Positions 1 through 12,200 of a stretch of DNA of 64,000 nt are shown here, piece by piece. The stretch is from NCBI GenBank assembly GCA_039545295.1, contig BCIK01000013.1, positions 558,001 to 622,000 on the forward strand, given 5' to 3'. Every line of letters begins with the position of its first letter. The stretch's first letter is position 1. Below the pieces are notes generated by a model. The model did no database searches. It had not been told where the DNA came from and was given only the letters and a program-made list of their open reading frames with translations. This stretch comes from Udeniomyces pyricola. Taxonomy: Eukaryota; Basidiomycota; Tremellomycetes; Cystofilobasidiales; Mrakiaceae. The position numbers were made by a program, and so were the translations under genes.

Positions 1-91
1 CTTTTCCTTCTTTTCCAATTCCCCTTTCTTGTCCTCTTCTTCTCTTCTACTTCAAAAAAAAAGAGAAGAGAACTTGAAGACAAAGGTAAAC

Positions 92-2160
92 TTACTCTAC
101 GACAAAACTCTTGGGGAACCAACCTATCCTTCCATCTCTCGTTCTTCCCCTCCACCAATCCCCTCCTCCTCCTCCTTCTCCTCCTCCAAGTTTCTCCAGA
201 ACCGCAACAATCTCACCAACGGCCAAAGCGAGCTCCATCTCATCTTTCGGTTCAAATTTGAAACTCGCCCTCGCGAACGTCAGGTCGGCCGTCGGTGGAG
301 GAAGAGGAGAAGCCTGTGGGTTCCCAACGCCGCCGCCTATCGAGGAAGAATGCAAATGTGGTGGCGGTGGTGGGAGTCGAGCTGAGAGAAGATTGATGAG
401 ACGGGACATGGCAAAAGGAAGTCCGATCGCCGTAAGAAGGAAGAAGATCAAAGGTTTCGCTGAGGGTCTTCCTCCTCCTCCACCGCCAGCTGTCGCTGCT
501 GCAGCAGCCGCTGCATTAGCCGACCTCGAATTCGACGTCAACGCCTGCCCTAGACTCGCAAATTCTCCTCCCCAATCACTCATCGCTCCTCCTCCTCCTC
601 CTCCTCCTCTCCCATGATCGATCCGTTTCCGTCCGCCTCCTTTAAGGAACGCCAACAACCCTTTACCCCACCGAAGGACACTGAACACGCCGAGGACCTG
701 ACCGAGGTACATCTTGGCCGCTCCGAATTGATCCGCCACACCCGCTAATGCAAAGAAGGAGGAATGTGTCGCGAAATACGTCGATTCGAGTAGCTGAGCG
801 AGCGAGGTGATGGAGGAGATGAGGGATTCGAGTAGGGCGAATGCGGGAGAGGTCGATTGAGCGAGGGAAGAGGAGAACGTTGGAGGCATGCCCTGTGGGG
901 AGGATGAGAGAGAGGACCGCCAAGGGGGGGGGGGGCAGGGGGGGCAGATGGAGGACGAGAAAGATATCGGGAGAACAAGAAAGAAAGAACTCTATCAGCC
1001 CAACAGCCTTTAGGACATTGCTTGAGGGGAACATATTCGCCCCCCCCCCCTCCCCCTTGAGGACATGAATAGCCAAACCAAGAGGAAAAGGATACCTCTC
1101 TCTTATGATGAGGACTTTTCCCATCTTGAAGAAGCACAGGAGGGTCGAGCACTTACTTCTTGACCGGGCATGCCCATGCCATACTGACCACCCCCACCGT
1201 AACCTCCTCCGTAGGCACCGCCGTAACCCCCACCATAAGACCCCATTCCTCCATAACTGGAACCGTAGCCTCCTCCTCCATAGCTACCCATTCCACCAAG
1301 TCCACCGTAACCACCTCCCATCCGCGAGTAAGCTGATGGGTTGGATTACAAGATAGAAAAAGGGGGAGGACTCGATCGGGTCAGTCCGGCTTGGGTGGAT
1401 AGTTGATGGAGGCCAGGAAGAGGGGGGAGTGGGGAAAGGAAGGGTCAGCGGCTGGATAGGGGTAGTTATGGGTATGATACATACGTGATCCATATGATCC
1501 AGCACCGTAAGAGGACATGGAAGAGTAGGGAGACGTCGTAGCGTAAGGGTTGGAATTGTAGGGCGTCACTCCGGAGGATTGGCCATAGGGCGAGAGGGAG
1601 TTGGCGGTGCTGAGGGGGACTACGAAGGGAATGCAAGGGAGATGGTGGATGATGATGATGATAGGGGAGTGAGTGATGAGGGTGAGGGAGATGAAAGCGT
1701 TGGGTCAGCAAGTTGGTGGGGAGTTACGTAGAGTGGAGAAGAAGAAGAAGAAGAAGGGCAAGGGAAGAGATCCGGTTCAAGCGTGCAGTCTATCCCGGTA
1801 CGAGTGAGCCGGTGATAGCGAGGAAGGGTCGATCCCCGCCTAGACGCGTTTCTCGACGCTATGAGGACGAGAAAGGTCCGGTGTTTGGCTCTCTTGGTCG
1901 ATGATAGCAGTCGGACTCAAGACAAGGGGAAGACTGAAGGGAAATGTCTCAAGATGAACGGCATACGTACTAAGGGAAGAAGACGACTCGGCAATCTGAG
2001 CGGGGCGAGAAGGGACGATGGGGGCGGCGGCAGTAGCCGTACTTGGGGTTGATGCTATGGCCGAAGTGGAGGTGGAGGTGGCGAGGGCAGAAGACTGATG
2101 GCTGGCTGTAGTGGAGGTGTTGAGCTTCTCCCACGGTTTAGGAGGGGCGACTTGGGCCAT
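92..2160 (-). CDS. PEX13: Pex13 peroxisomal docking protein, 4 exons, about 433 aa
   Basis: Peroxisomal membrane component of the importomer that docks cargo-loaded Pex5 and binds Pex14. Exons are about 2160-1971, 1619-1485, 1332-1157 and 892-92; they sum to 1302 nt, an exact multiple of three. The N-terminus starts MAQVAPPKPWE, the proline/Trp start typical of Pex13. Exons 2 and 3 encode a Tyr/Gly-rich tract (GGYGG, GSYGG, SSYGG repeats). Exon 4 starts GMPPTFSSS, continues through the hydrophobic Pex13 N-region (LLESTYFATHSSFFAL) and a membrane segment (PLIFFLLTAIGLPFAMSRL), and ends with an SH3 domain (ASFKFEPKDEMELALAVGE, DWWRG, GWFPKSFVVE). Poly-Gly and poly-Ala insertions lie between the membrane segments and in an SH3 loop. 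It is divergent from EAF1. The identification is secure; exon ends rest on splice consensus and frame. Confidence 0.93.
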
Positions 2161-2669
2161 GGGGGTGGTTTGATGGATGTATGGATGAATGGGTGGGTGG
2201 ATGGATGAATCTATCGAAATGCAACAAGGGGGAAGGAAAGGATCGATGTGGGTGCTACCTCCAGTCTGCCACTTCGCTAATCGGCTCGCCTTGACCCGGC
2301 CGCGGCCTTGGGATATACATCAGCTATGAGTAATGGTACTTGTAATATTAGTGCTGTGGTACAGCAAGAAGTCTGCCTTTTTTGTTTGTGTTTTTATTTC
2401 TGATGATGACCCATCTACCAGCATGCATAGGTATATGCCAGGAAATCATTATTCATGTCTGCATGCATGTCGCGTCATCCATCGACCAGCTGCTGCAATT
2501 AACCCGACTGGTGAACCCATGCCATATCCCATATCCCATATCCCATATCCCATATTCCATCCTTCCACTCTCCTCCCCCTTCACCCGCTTTCCTTTCAAT
2601 CTCTCTCCCCTCTCAACCCCTCCCCCCCCCTTCCCATTCCTTCGACAGCTCATCGTCCAGTCCTTCATC
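2161..2669. promoter_or_regulatory. Divergent promoter region PEX13/EAF1
   Basis: This 509-bp spacer separates the start codons of two divergent genes. It contains a short tandem repeat of CATATCC (about four units, near 2523-2557) followed by CT-rich sequence leading to the EAF1 start. I see no clear TATA box or further gene. Confidence 0.6.
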
Positions 2670-5600
2670 ATGGCTCAAGCCACACTCCACCCCGGGGGAG
2701 GCCCAGCCATCGAGAGAGTACGTCCGATCAAGACCCGCTTTCCCCTCTTCTCCTTTCAACCCCCGTTCTCATCATCGAGTCTACCATCAACTCACCTGTT
2801 CTTCCACCCACTCCCTCTCGGTAGATTCCGACGCGAGAGGAAATGCTGAGAATTATTCTCGAGCTCAAGGGCGTCGAACGCAGGCAAGACCTCTCCTTCT
2901 CTCTCTCCCCCCCCCCCCCTTTGCACGCGTTGCCCGTCTTGGACGCTTCTCTCTCTGTCTCTGGCTTCCGCCTGCTTGCCGGCTGCTGAGCTAGCTCCTT
3001 CGCGTCCGACCGTCCTTCTGACCTTGCACCTCTCTTGCCTTCACTGCACTCTCCGGGGTTCATGTTCTCTAGCGAAATCATTAACAGTCATGAAACACAT
3101 CTCAAAGAACTCTTTGATACGATCGAACGTCATGGGGCCGTCGATGGCAAGGCGCGTGAGGACTTGTGGCTCAACTTCAAGGGCCGGTTCTCGCTCGAGA
3201 CTGGGTACGCTCCAAGCGTTTCTCTCCATTCTGGCTGGTCTATGCCTCTTTCTGCTTGACTGTTTCGGCAGTCTTCAGGAGTATCGAGTGAACTCGACTG
3301 ACCGCTGCTTGTTTGTATTGCATTTTCGTTTCTACGCGTTCTGTAGAGACTCCATCTCGACGCTCAACCTCCCACGAACGCCTTCCCCCCCTACAACCAC
3401 GCCCTCATTGCCCGCTACGACGACGACCACCGCAGGCGTCCCCTCTGTCGACGAGCCCATCTCACTGGCGGCCTACCCTACGCAGCACTCTCCACCACCT
3501 TCTGCGCATCCCGTCGTGCTTCCTCCCAAGCAGGAGCTCCCGGAGGCGACGCCGGCCCTCGCCGCGTCCGTCTCGCCCTCAAAAGAGAGTCATCCCCGTC
3601 CACCGCACCTTCCTCCTGCCCCTGTTCAGACGGGTCAATCTTCCTACTACGCCACTCTGCCCCTCTCGGCCATTGCTCCTCAAGCTCCTCTCTCTCCGAC
3701 GTTTGTCTCTTACTCGACCCGACCCGAAGCCAAGGGATTGCCCAACCAACCACCTACGCCTCCTCTATCCCCACCGCACTTGCCCTTGCCGCTTGTCTCG
3801 TCCTACGCTCGTTCTCTCTACCCGATTCCTCCTCTTCCAGTGGACGAGGCTCGCAAGGCAGCTCTTAAACAACGGAGAAAGGGCGTCAACCCCTCGGCGG
3901 CGGGCAGCAGCAGTGGCACCACAGCCGGTACAACGGGCGGCATCGTCGTTAGCGCCCCAGCGGATCTGTTCAAATGGCAAGCGACAGTCAACGCTAATCC
4001 CCTTAGCGCACTCGTCAAGGGAGCTAAAAAGTGCTTGGGAACCTCGGACTGGGAGGTTAGCTTCATCCTTCAGTTTAGCGGCTTTCTTAAGGAAAGAAGG
4101 GGGGGGGGGTCCTTTATTGAGACCTGGCTCTGATGTCACGTCGTTCTGATGTCACGTTGCTCTGATTCATTTCCCTGACTGTCATCTTGTAGACGGCCTA
4201 CAGCGAGCTTCGGTTCAATCGAGCCATGCAACGGGTCGAGCAGCTTAAGGCCCAAGGCCGTTGGTCTTTCCGTCAGCCCAAGAAGCAGAAAGGTCCACCC
4301 ATGGCAAAGAGCCACTGGGATTGGATGCTCGAAGAAATGGTACGTCCTCGGTTCAAAGGGGCTCAATAAACCGTCTGATCTGGGCAAGACAGTCCCATGT
4401 ATCTTTTCTCCTTCCGTCTATCCAGATGCTGATGCATACTGCGGGCTTGCGGTTTAACTCTTGCTCTTCTTTTGGATACAGAAATGGCTTCAGACCGACT
4501 TTCGCGAAGAACGACGGTGGAAGACAGCGCTTGCTTACGAGATGGCTCAGTGGGTGATGGATTGGCATCTCGCAGAGGACAAGGCGTCACTGTGCCTTCG
4601 CGTCGGCCCCAACGGAGGAGCCCGAGGGAAGCCATTGGCCGCTGGAGCAGACGCGATGGACGTAGACGGTGCGGACGAGGGTGAAGAGAGCGGAACAGGT
4701 TTCGGTGAAGGCGTGTCCAAGGAACGAGAGGAACTTGACGATGGACTCGGGGAGAAGCTAAAGGTTGCTCAGGAACTCGCTCAGGCTCAACGCCCTTCGC
4801 CATCATCCGTTCTACCAATTCTTGAGGACGCTGATTCGGCGGCTTCCCCTTCCATAGCTTCTCTCGCCAACGCCTCTGCCAACGAAGTCACGGTCCGGCC
4901 GTCGACCGTTCAGCCCGGAGCCGTGTCGTCGGTCGATCGATCCGCGGTGGAGGAGGTCCTCGAGATGATGGACGCCCAACGAACAGACGAGCAGCGAGAG
5001 ATCGATGCCGATCCGCTTCGCCTAACAGTGAAACCTCAGCAGGAAGATGAAGGGGATAGAGGAACCGATCCAGCAGGGCTTGAGGAGGCGCTCGACGGAC
5101 CAGACGATGTCGAAATGGTGGATGTCTCTAAACCCCCAGTCACGGATGCTTCCGGTATGCCAGCCGTCGTTCAAACGGGCGTCGATCTCGGACGAAAATA
5201 CGGCGAGTTCCCTCCGCCCGAGCTTCCAGATGGGGACATCAAACCGCTTCCACTTCCAACGAACCGGTCTGATCACCTGGGCGGGGTTACCCCTTCACCT
5301 GCTCCGATCCCGGCGATAGGCCTACCTTTGGTCGATATCAAGGGCTTGAGACCGGGAGCGGCCGATCCAACACTCTCGATGGCCCCTCTGCTTCGACAGG
5401 AAGTGGGGTACGAGGCGAAAACCGTCTCTGCTCGACTGATCCTACAAAAGGCAGATGCGAGATCCCTTATCTTCCCACTTTCTCAGATCCTTGCCATCAT
5501 GCCACCCGTTGCTCCTTCCGCGCCTACGCCTGCTCTCACCACCCCCTCTGCCCTGCCGACGACGCTTGCTGAAACATCCACTACCGTTCCTACGTCCACG

Positions 5601-8481
5601 CCGTCTACCGAGACATCGAACCTTCCATCTTACATCCCTCACTCTCCCGAACTCTCTTCTCTCGTTCTTTCGGATCTCTTTGGCGACATTGCGCTCTACA
5701 CCATGCCTACGCCCTTGACGGAGTCCCAAATTCTCGCCGGTCGAGTCGACCGGAGGATTGACGACGCCACGACGAGCGGAGGGAAACTCGCGCATACCAG
5801 TCGGTTGCTCGATGTCAAGCCTGTGCTGGTGAGCACACTTCAACCGAGTAAGCGAAGGCGAGACGAGTGGGAGGATTTGAGTGATCTTTGGGGCGTCGAA
5901 GAGACTAGAGACCTCATGGACTTTAAGACGGATCCCGTTCCGAGTGGAACCAGTGCGTGCTTTTTGTTCATTTTCCGTTGGGTTTGAACGTCTGGTTGTC
6001 TGTCGTTTGGCAACTTTCTTGGTGTTTGGATACTAATTTTTTGATCGTCTATTACCGGGGGATTTTCTTCTGTTTCTGCATTGCCTTGCAGCTCTCTTTG
6101 CCGGCAAGAAAGTACGCGATGCGTCTCATCTTCCAACATGCGTCAAGCCGATCCAACCGCGTAACTACGAGACTCGACTCGCGGCGACGATCTGGCAATC
6201 CGACGACGATGTGATCCTCCAACGCCTCTGCCATCAGTTCCCTTTCAATTGGCAACTCATCTCGGACGCCTTCAACACGGCTCGACGAACGCTCTCGATC
6301 GACCGAAGGAGTCCGTGGGATTGTTTCCAAAGGTGGAATAAGAAGTGGAACCCGACGCCGGAGTCGAAGGAGGTTGAGAAGAAGGATGGACCGACGAGCG
6401 AGCCAGGCGTCATTGATCCCCTCACGGGGGCTGCGGCGGCTAGCACCGGTGGGGCAGGAGCAGGAGCAGGTGCAGGAGCGGTCGGTCCCGTTGGAGCAGG
6501 AGCAGGAGCAGCAGCAGGCGGTGTTGAGGAAGGTACCTCAGCCTTAACGACAACTCCGGCTGGCGCCACCTCCAACCCCGCCCCTACCCCGACCGTTCCG
6601 GGCATGAATGCAACCAAGAAAGCGGCAGCGGCCAAACTCACCAATGCGATCCTTGACCCGATGTTTGAAGGATCCAAGAAGAAACTTCGACATGCCAAGC
6701 TGTACGACGCCATGAAGAAGACGGCTAAACGAAGGGATCTGACTAATCGGAAACCTCAGAGTACGTTCTCGCCAGTCATGTCGGTTCTCTTGAACGCATA
6801 TCTGGGACTGGGTTTACCCTTCCTGCTACTTGCGTCTTCTTGACCTATCGATTCTCTCCTCTACCTTCGTCTTACTGTTGCGAATGACGGATATCATAAC
6901 TCATGAATACCCTACCCCTCATCCCTTTCCTTTTGAATCCCAATCACAATTTCCTCTGGTCCATCCGTCCAGTCAAAGAACCCCGCCGCGTCCAAACCGC
7001 ACACGAATCTCACAACCAATACATCACCAACGATCCTATCCCGCCGTCGCCTATGCTGCTGAGCCACCGAAAGTATGAAGCGGACCGACGGATGCACGAG
7101 GCTAATATGCTTCATCAGCAGCAGCGTCAGGCCGAGTTTCAAAGGCAGTATCAGGCGGCGAGACAGCAGCAACAGGCAGCGGTTGCAGCGGCGGCTGCTC
7201 TTCCCGTACGTCCTAGGAGTTTCTCTTCTCTTCTTTTTCTTTTTATTCTTTTCCCTGAGAACGCATCAGTATCTCAGATCCTGGGCCTGTTTGTTTTTAT
7301 TTGTGGTTGTTAGCTGAGGAACGCATGATTGACGTTTGTCTTTGTTCGCCCTTTCTATATCTGTCCACTCTTCTTTCCCTTCACATCTCCCGCTTTCTTG
7401 TGGGATTTTTTTTCTTCTGTACTATGTGCTTCTCTTTCGACCATTTGTTTCTCATCTCAGCTCGCTCGTCAAAACTCTGGCACCCCACCCGCTCATCCCT
7501 CAACTCAATCTCCTCGTCTCCCTCCTTCCCATCAACAACAACTCGCTGCCGCTCAACAAAACCAAAACGGTGGTCAACAACAACAACAACAACGGGCCCC
7601 GTCCATGGCGGGGTTAACGCCAGGTCAACGGATCAATCCAGCTCAGATCCAACAGCTTCAACTGTTACAGGCCCATCGGGCGGCGGAACTCCAACGCCAA
7701 GCGAGAGCGGCGGCCGCAGGCGTAGGGGGTATCGATAATGGAAGTGGGTCTACAGGGGGATCATCAACTACAGGCGGTGGTGGCGTTCACACCAATGGAA
7801 CTCATTCTTCACACCCATCGCCTCTCCCTCCATCCCATTCCCAACTCTTGAAATCTTCGCCAGCGATCACTCCGGCGACAGCGACGACTCCCATCATTCC
7901 TTCGTCGTCGTCGTCGTCTTCTGCTTCTTCTTCGACAGCCGTCTCGGCAGTAGCTGGAGGAGGAGGAGGAGGAGGAGGAGGGGGGGTGATGGGTCCTGGT
8001 CATCCATCCCAACGATCGCCAGCGATGATGGCGGCTTCGGCGGCTTCTTCTTCGGCTATCATTGCCGCGAGGACCCCTCAGATGTCGGCGGCTATGGCGA
8101 ATAGTGTCCCGGCAACGGCAAATTCACCGAGGGCGATCGCGAAAGCACTTGTCGCGACGGTTCCACCAGAGTTGTTGGGTCACATCAATAGTTCGTTGCG
8201 TACGTAGTGAAAACTTTTTTTTTTCTCTCTCTCTCTCTGTCTCGCAATGGCACTTTTTTTTTTCTTCTTGTTCTTCTCAAACCACTCCTCCGGCTTCCCC
8301 CTTTCTTTTTGGTTTCCAACGTTTGCTCTTCTTTCGCTCACTCACTCACTTTCAACCCCCTTTTCTCTCTCCCTCCCTTTCCATCATCACTCCTTCTGTT
8401 TGGATAGAAATCAACGGACATACCATTAGCATTGAGGATATCCAACAAGCGTTGGCGTTGCGACAACAACAACAACAATAG
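2670..8481 (+). CDS. EAF1: Eaf1/Vid21-type NuA4 scaffold (HSA + Myb/SANT), 10 exons, about 1426 aa
   Basis: Platform subunit of the NuA4 histone acetyltransferase complex, acting in the nucleus. Exons: 2670-2717, 2825-2883, 3073-3204, 3347-4055, 4193-4339, 4482-5952, 6092-6760, 6973-7205, 7461-8199, 8408-8481; the sum is 4281 nt (1427 codons), in frame throughout. An HSA domain spans exons 5 and 6 ([18 protein letters not shown], then [33 protein letters not shown]). A Myb/SANT module is in exon 7 ([33 protein letters not shown]). It is followed by an Ala/Gly repeat and a Gln-rich C-terminus ending [16 protein letters not shown]. The order HSA-SANT-polyQ and absence of a helicase domain distinguish it from Swr1/Ino80-type HSA proteins. 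The second intron appears to use a GC donor. The central region of exon 6 is low-complexity and acidic. Confidence 0.9.
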
Positions 8482-9217
8482 CAAGAGCAAGAGCAATAGT
8501 AATAGCCAACATTCCCTTCCTTCTCTTCCTCCTACTTCGAACGTCTCTCTCGCCCATCTCCTCTCTTTCTTCCCCCCCCCCCCTTTCCTCCTTTTTTTTC
8601 TTCTTGTGTGTGGTCGTGTCTCGTTCTCTCCCATATCCTCGTCGTCTCCTCCTCTTCTGTTTTTTTTTTCTTCTTTCTTTCTTCATTCTTGCTTTTCCTC
8701 TTCTTTCTCGGACTTTCTTGACTTTTTTTCTCCTTCTTCTTCTTCTTCTTCTTCTTGTTCTTCTTGCGCTTTTCTCTCTCTCTCCCTTTTCACTTCCCTA
8801 TCCTCCCCCCCCCCCCCTCTTTCGCTCTGGCGAAAAGCTTTTTTTTTTTTCTTCTTTCGTTTTCCGTTTGGCTCAAAACATATATAGGGCACGTGCGTGC
8901 GTAGGGTGGTTTACTTACAAAGGGAACGAAAACATTCGGGAAGGGGGGGAGGGAGGGAAGAAAAAGAAGAAGAAGAAAAGGTTTGGAGAGAATAGCAGGG
9001 CATTGATGAGGAGAGAGGAAGAAGAAGAAGAGAACAAGAAGAAAAAAGGAGTGGAAAAGGCGGGGGGGGGGAGAAGTGGTAGATAAGGAAGAAAGAAGCA
9101 ATTATATAGGACCGAGAACGAAAGAAAAAGCAAAAGAACAAGAAGAAAAAAACGACAAGTGGGATAAAGGTAAGCGAACCAAATAGAACGAGACGAACCG
9201 GATCAACATGAAGCTAG
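8482..9217. other. Convergent 3' spacer, low complexity
   Basis: The space between the EAF1 and BEACH-gene stop codons is almost entirely CT-rich on the left and GA-rich on the right, with homopolymer runs of C, T and G. The long open frames on both strands are products of this composition (Ser/Phe/Leu or Lys/Glu runs). No gene is visible. Confidence 0.6.
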
Positions 9218-12200
9218 CTAATGAACGATTGGGTTGGTGATGGAGTTGCGTCTCGAACCCGGTCGACTTTGCGTCGGTGTCTGTAACGGGGTCGACAGCG
9301 GGGATGGTCTTGAAGGGCTCGAAATCCGACTACTGCCTCTACTCGGCCCTCGGCCCCGGATCAATTCGAGTGGGTCTGGTCGAGGCGACGGGCTTCTCAC
9401 GCGGGATTGCGGCTCATCCCTCGCGGCGTGGACGTAAGGCGATGGAGAAGGCGACCGACCGAAAGGAGAGGGAGAAGGCGATCGACCGCTGACACCCTGG
9501 AGCAGAGAAGACCGAACCGTCGTCGTCCCGGGCTCGAGAAGGAGGCTGATGGCGGAACCGCGGCGAGAGCCAGGGTCGAAGAAGGTGGAGGATGTACGTC
9601 GTCCGCCGTCCGCCGGCTCGAAGAGGTCGACGTCGTGATCGACCGAACCAATCATGCTAAGTAAAGATGCAAGGAGAGACGCGTATGGGCGTCAGTTTCA
9701 AGCTTCACAAAGGAAAGTGACGCAGGGCAATACAAAGAGTAGATGGAGAGATGATGACGAGCTCGTGGCGAGAAAGGGGGGGGGACAGGGAGGAGAAGCA
9801 AAAAAGCGAGAGTGATCGAAAGCTTACCCAAGAGCCAAAGAAACTCGGCATCGTTCGCAAAATCGACCCTCAAACTTGGGAACCGGTTGGCAACAGGTAC
9901 CGCAGAAGCATCCGCCGCTGAGATAGACACCACGCCCGCGAGCAAAGAAAAAAAAAGATAAAAAAGACGAAAAGAACAATTGCGCCGTCAAGTTTCAATA
10001 CGTGTGTCTGGGTTCTTATGCGACCCAGAAGCCCAATCGATCAAGCGACTTACCAGCCACCGCAGAACTTTCGCTGCTCCAACAAGCCGAACGAGGTGTG
10101 CTCTCCATTCATGCACTTGGCCGTCGAGTCGTCGACGTTCTCTGCACTCCCATCAGGCAAGGCGAACAAGTAGACGCGACCTTCGATGTCGCCTGCCAGC
10201 AAGCTCTCCCTATACCACGATACACAAGAATAAATTCAAAGTTTCCCCGCAGAAAAAGATATGAGTGTTGAGAATCGGTCAGAACCCGGACCGAGTAGCC
10301 AAGAGCCACTTACCCGGAGAACCGCAAGGCAGTGACGCTGGTCAGATCGTTGTCTCGGTAGTGGATCGTTCGGAGGGGCTCCAGAGTCCATTGGGCTTTC
10401 GAACCCGTCGGAGTCTGCCAAAGTGGTGATCCGTAACACAATAAGTCAAAGTTGTCCCCCTGAACATCCCTCCAACATGAAATGTTTTATGAGGGCGGGA
10501 TAATCTTGGGAAATGACCTACATTGGCGGCAGTGAGCTCCCAGAGGACAACTTTACCCTTGGAATGGCCCGTCGCGATCATCTGCATGCTTGACCTGAAG
10601 AACGCAGAAAGAATAACATGTCAAACGCATTCAAACTATGAACACAGACAACCCTGATTCATGGTCTAGCTCCAGAGCAGTCCTAATTCTTGATCTGGCG
10701 ACATCATCGCCCAACGTACCACTCTCGCGTATCGAAGAAGGCAACCGAGAGGATCGGATCGGATGAATGTGCCGTTTGAACGTCACAAATGAAGCGGCCG
10801 TTAATGGTGTAGATCGCGAGCGTCGAAGCATGACAGACGGCAATGTTGCCCTACACAAAGTTATATACCGCCAGACATGTTGGATCAGCCCAGCGAAACC
10901 GGAGACAGGGAGGATGAGACCGCCATTACGTATGGACGTACGTTGGACTCGTTGATAGTCAAAAGATGAACCGAAGTTTCGATATCCTCGTAGAGCGTAC
11001 GGATGTACTTCTTCCGATTGAGATCAAAGACGGAGACGATGCCATTCTGTTAGACGACTCAAACGAACGAGCACGAAATGCATCAGTCTACTTCGCTTGA
11101 ACAAACAACACCAGACAAAGACACCAGCACAACATTTTCTTCCAAAAGCAGAATTCACAAACCTTGGAGCCGGTAACGAGGATGCTCCATGCTTTAGAGA
11201 CGGCCGTGCAAAAGATGACGTCCCCGAGACCAGACAGGCTCTGGACGAGTTCAAGCGTCGGTCGATCGCCCATAGGGAGACTCCAGAATGAGAGCACGCC
11301 ATCCATGCTGCCCGAGATGATGGTCGTCGAATCGGCTACCACGGCGGTCGAGACGGACGATGCCTCGACAAGGCAAACAAGCTGAAGAACAATTCCCAAC
11401 GGTCAGATCAGCTAAAGGGTACTATATCCGAGAACGAATGCTCAGGAGAGCAACGAGTTGAATTGTACGCACTCGATGCAACTCGTCGTAGACGCGAAGA
11501 CCTCCGCCAGAGAACCCCCATTCAACGAGAAGGTTTCGACCTGGGATTGGCAGCCGTTGACTCGGGAACGGGCGAAAGCGGGCATAGTGCGGGTGGAAAC
11601 TAGCGACTGACAGCTTGAGGCCTATGAAACAGAAGAAGTAGGCATAAGCTTATGTCGGTACCACTGGGACGAAGGACACCTAGAACAAGGCCGTACGGTT
11701 GATGGGAGCGGCACTTTGGATCAAGATGGCGTAGTTCTCGACCAACCCAAACCTTCGACCGACGGGTAGAGTATGTCGTCCTCCGAACATGTGCTTGCGA
11801 GGATGGGGTTCAGCAAATATCTTTTTAGGCGTCTGACCAAAGCTGCAAATGGTTGAGGGAGGGAAGAATGGTAAAGAATGAGCTGAAATTCCTACCCCGA
11901 TTGCGGTTGAAGTTTTCCAGAAACAGCATACTTGTGAATAATCCCGACAGTGGAGGCCTTTTCCGTCGGGTCTTGAATTTTATCAAGGTCTGAGATGGAG
12001 GTAGCAGGACCGATGATGTTGGTCAGAAGAGTCGACTACCAAGGCCTACCCAAGACCGAGACAAGTTCAACACACCAATCGCGCCAGCATAGCTCAACGG
12101 GTGGTAACAGTTGATGGCTTTTTCGTCCCGCTGCAGGTGGCCAAAGACCAGGTCGATCCAGGCGGGCAAGTGAGTTGAGACATAGTTGGACTCGAGTGCC

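Noticed and set aside
111..617. Plus-strand open frame of 168 codons
   Set aside because: It is the antisense shadow of the PEX13 last exon; its Pro/Ser runs mirror poly-Gly and acidic codons of Pex13.
8432..9141. Several long frames on both strands near the EAF1 3' end
   Set aside because: They are Ser/Phe/Leu or Lys/Glu homopolymer-like translations of CT/GA-rich sequence.
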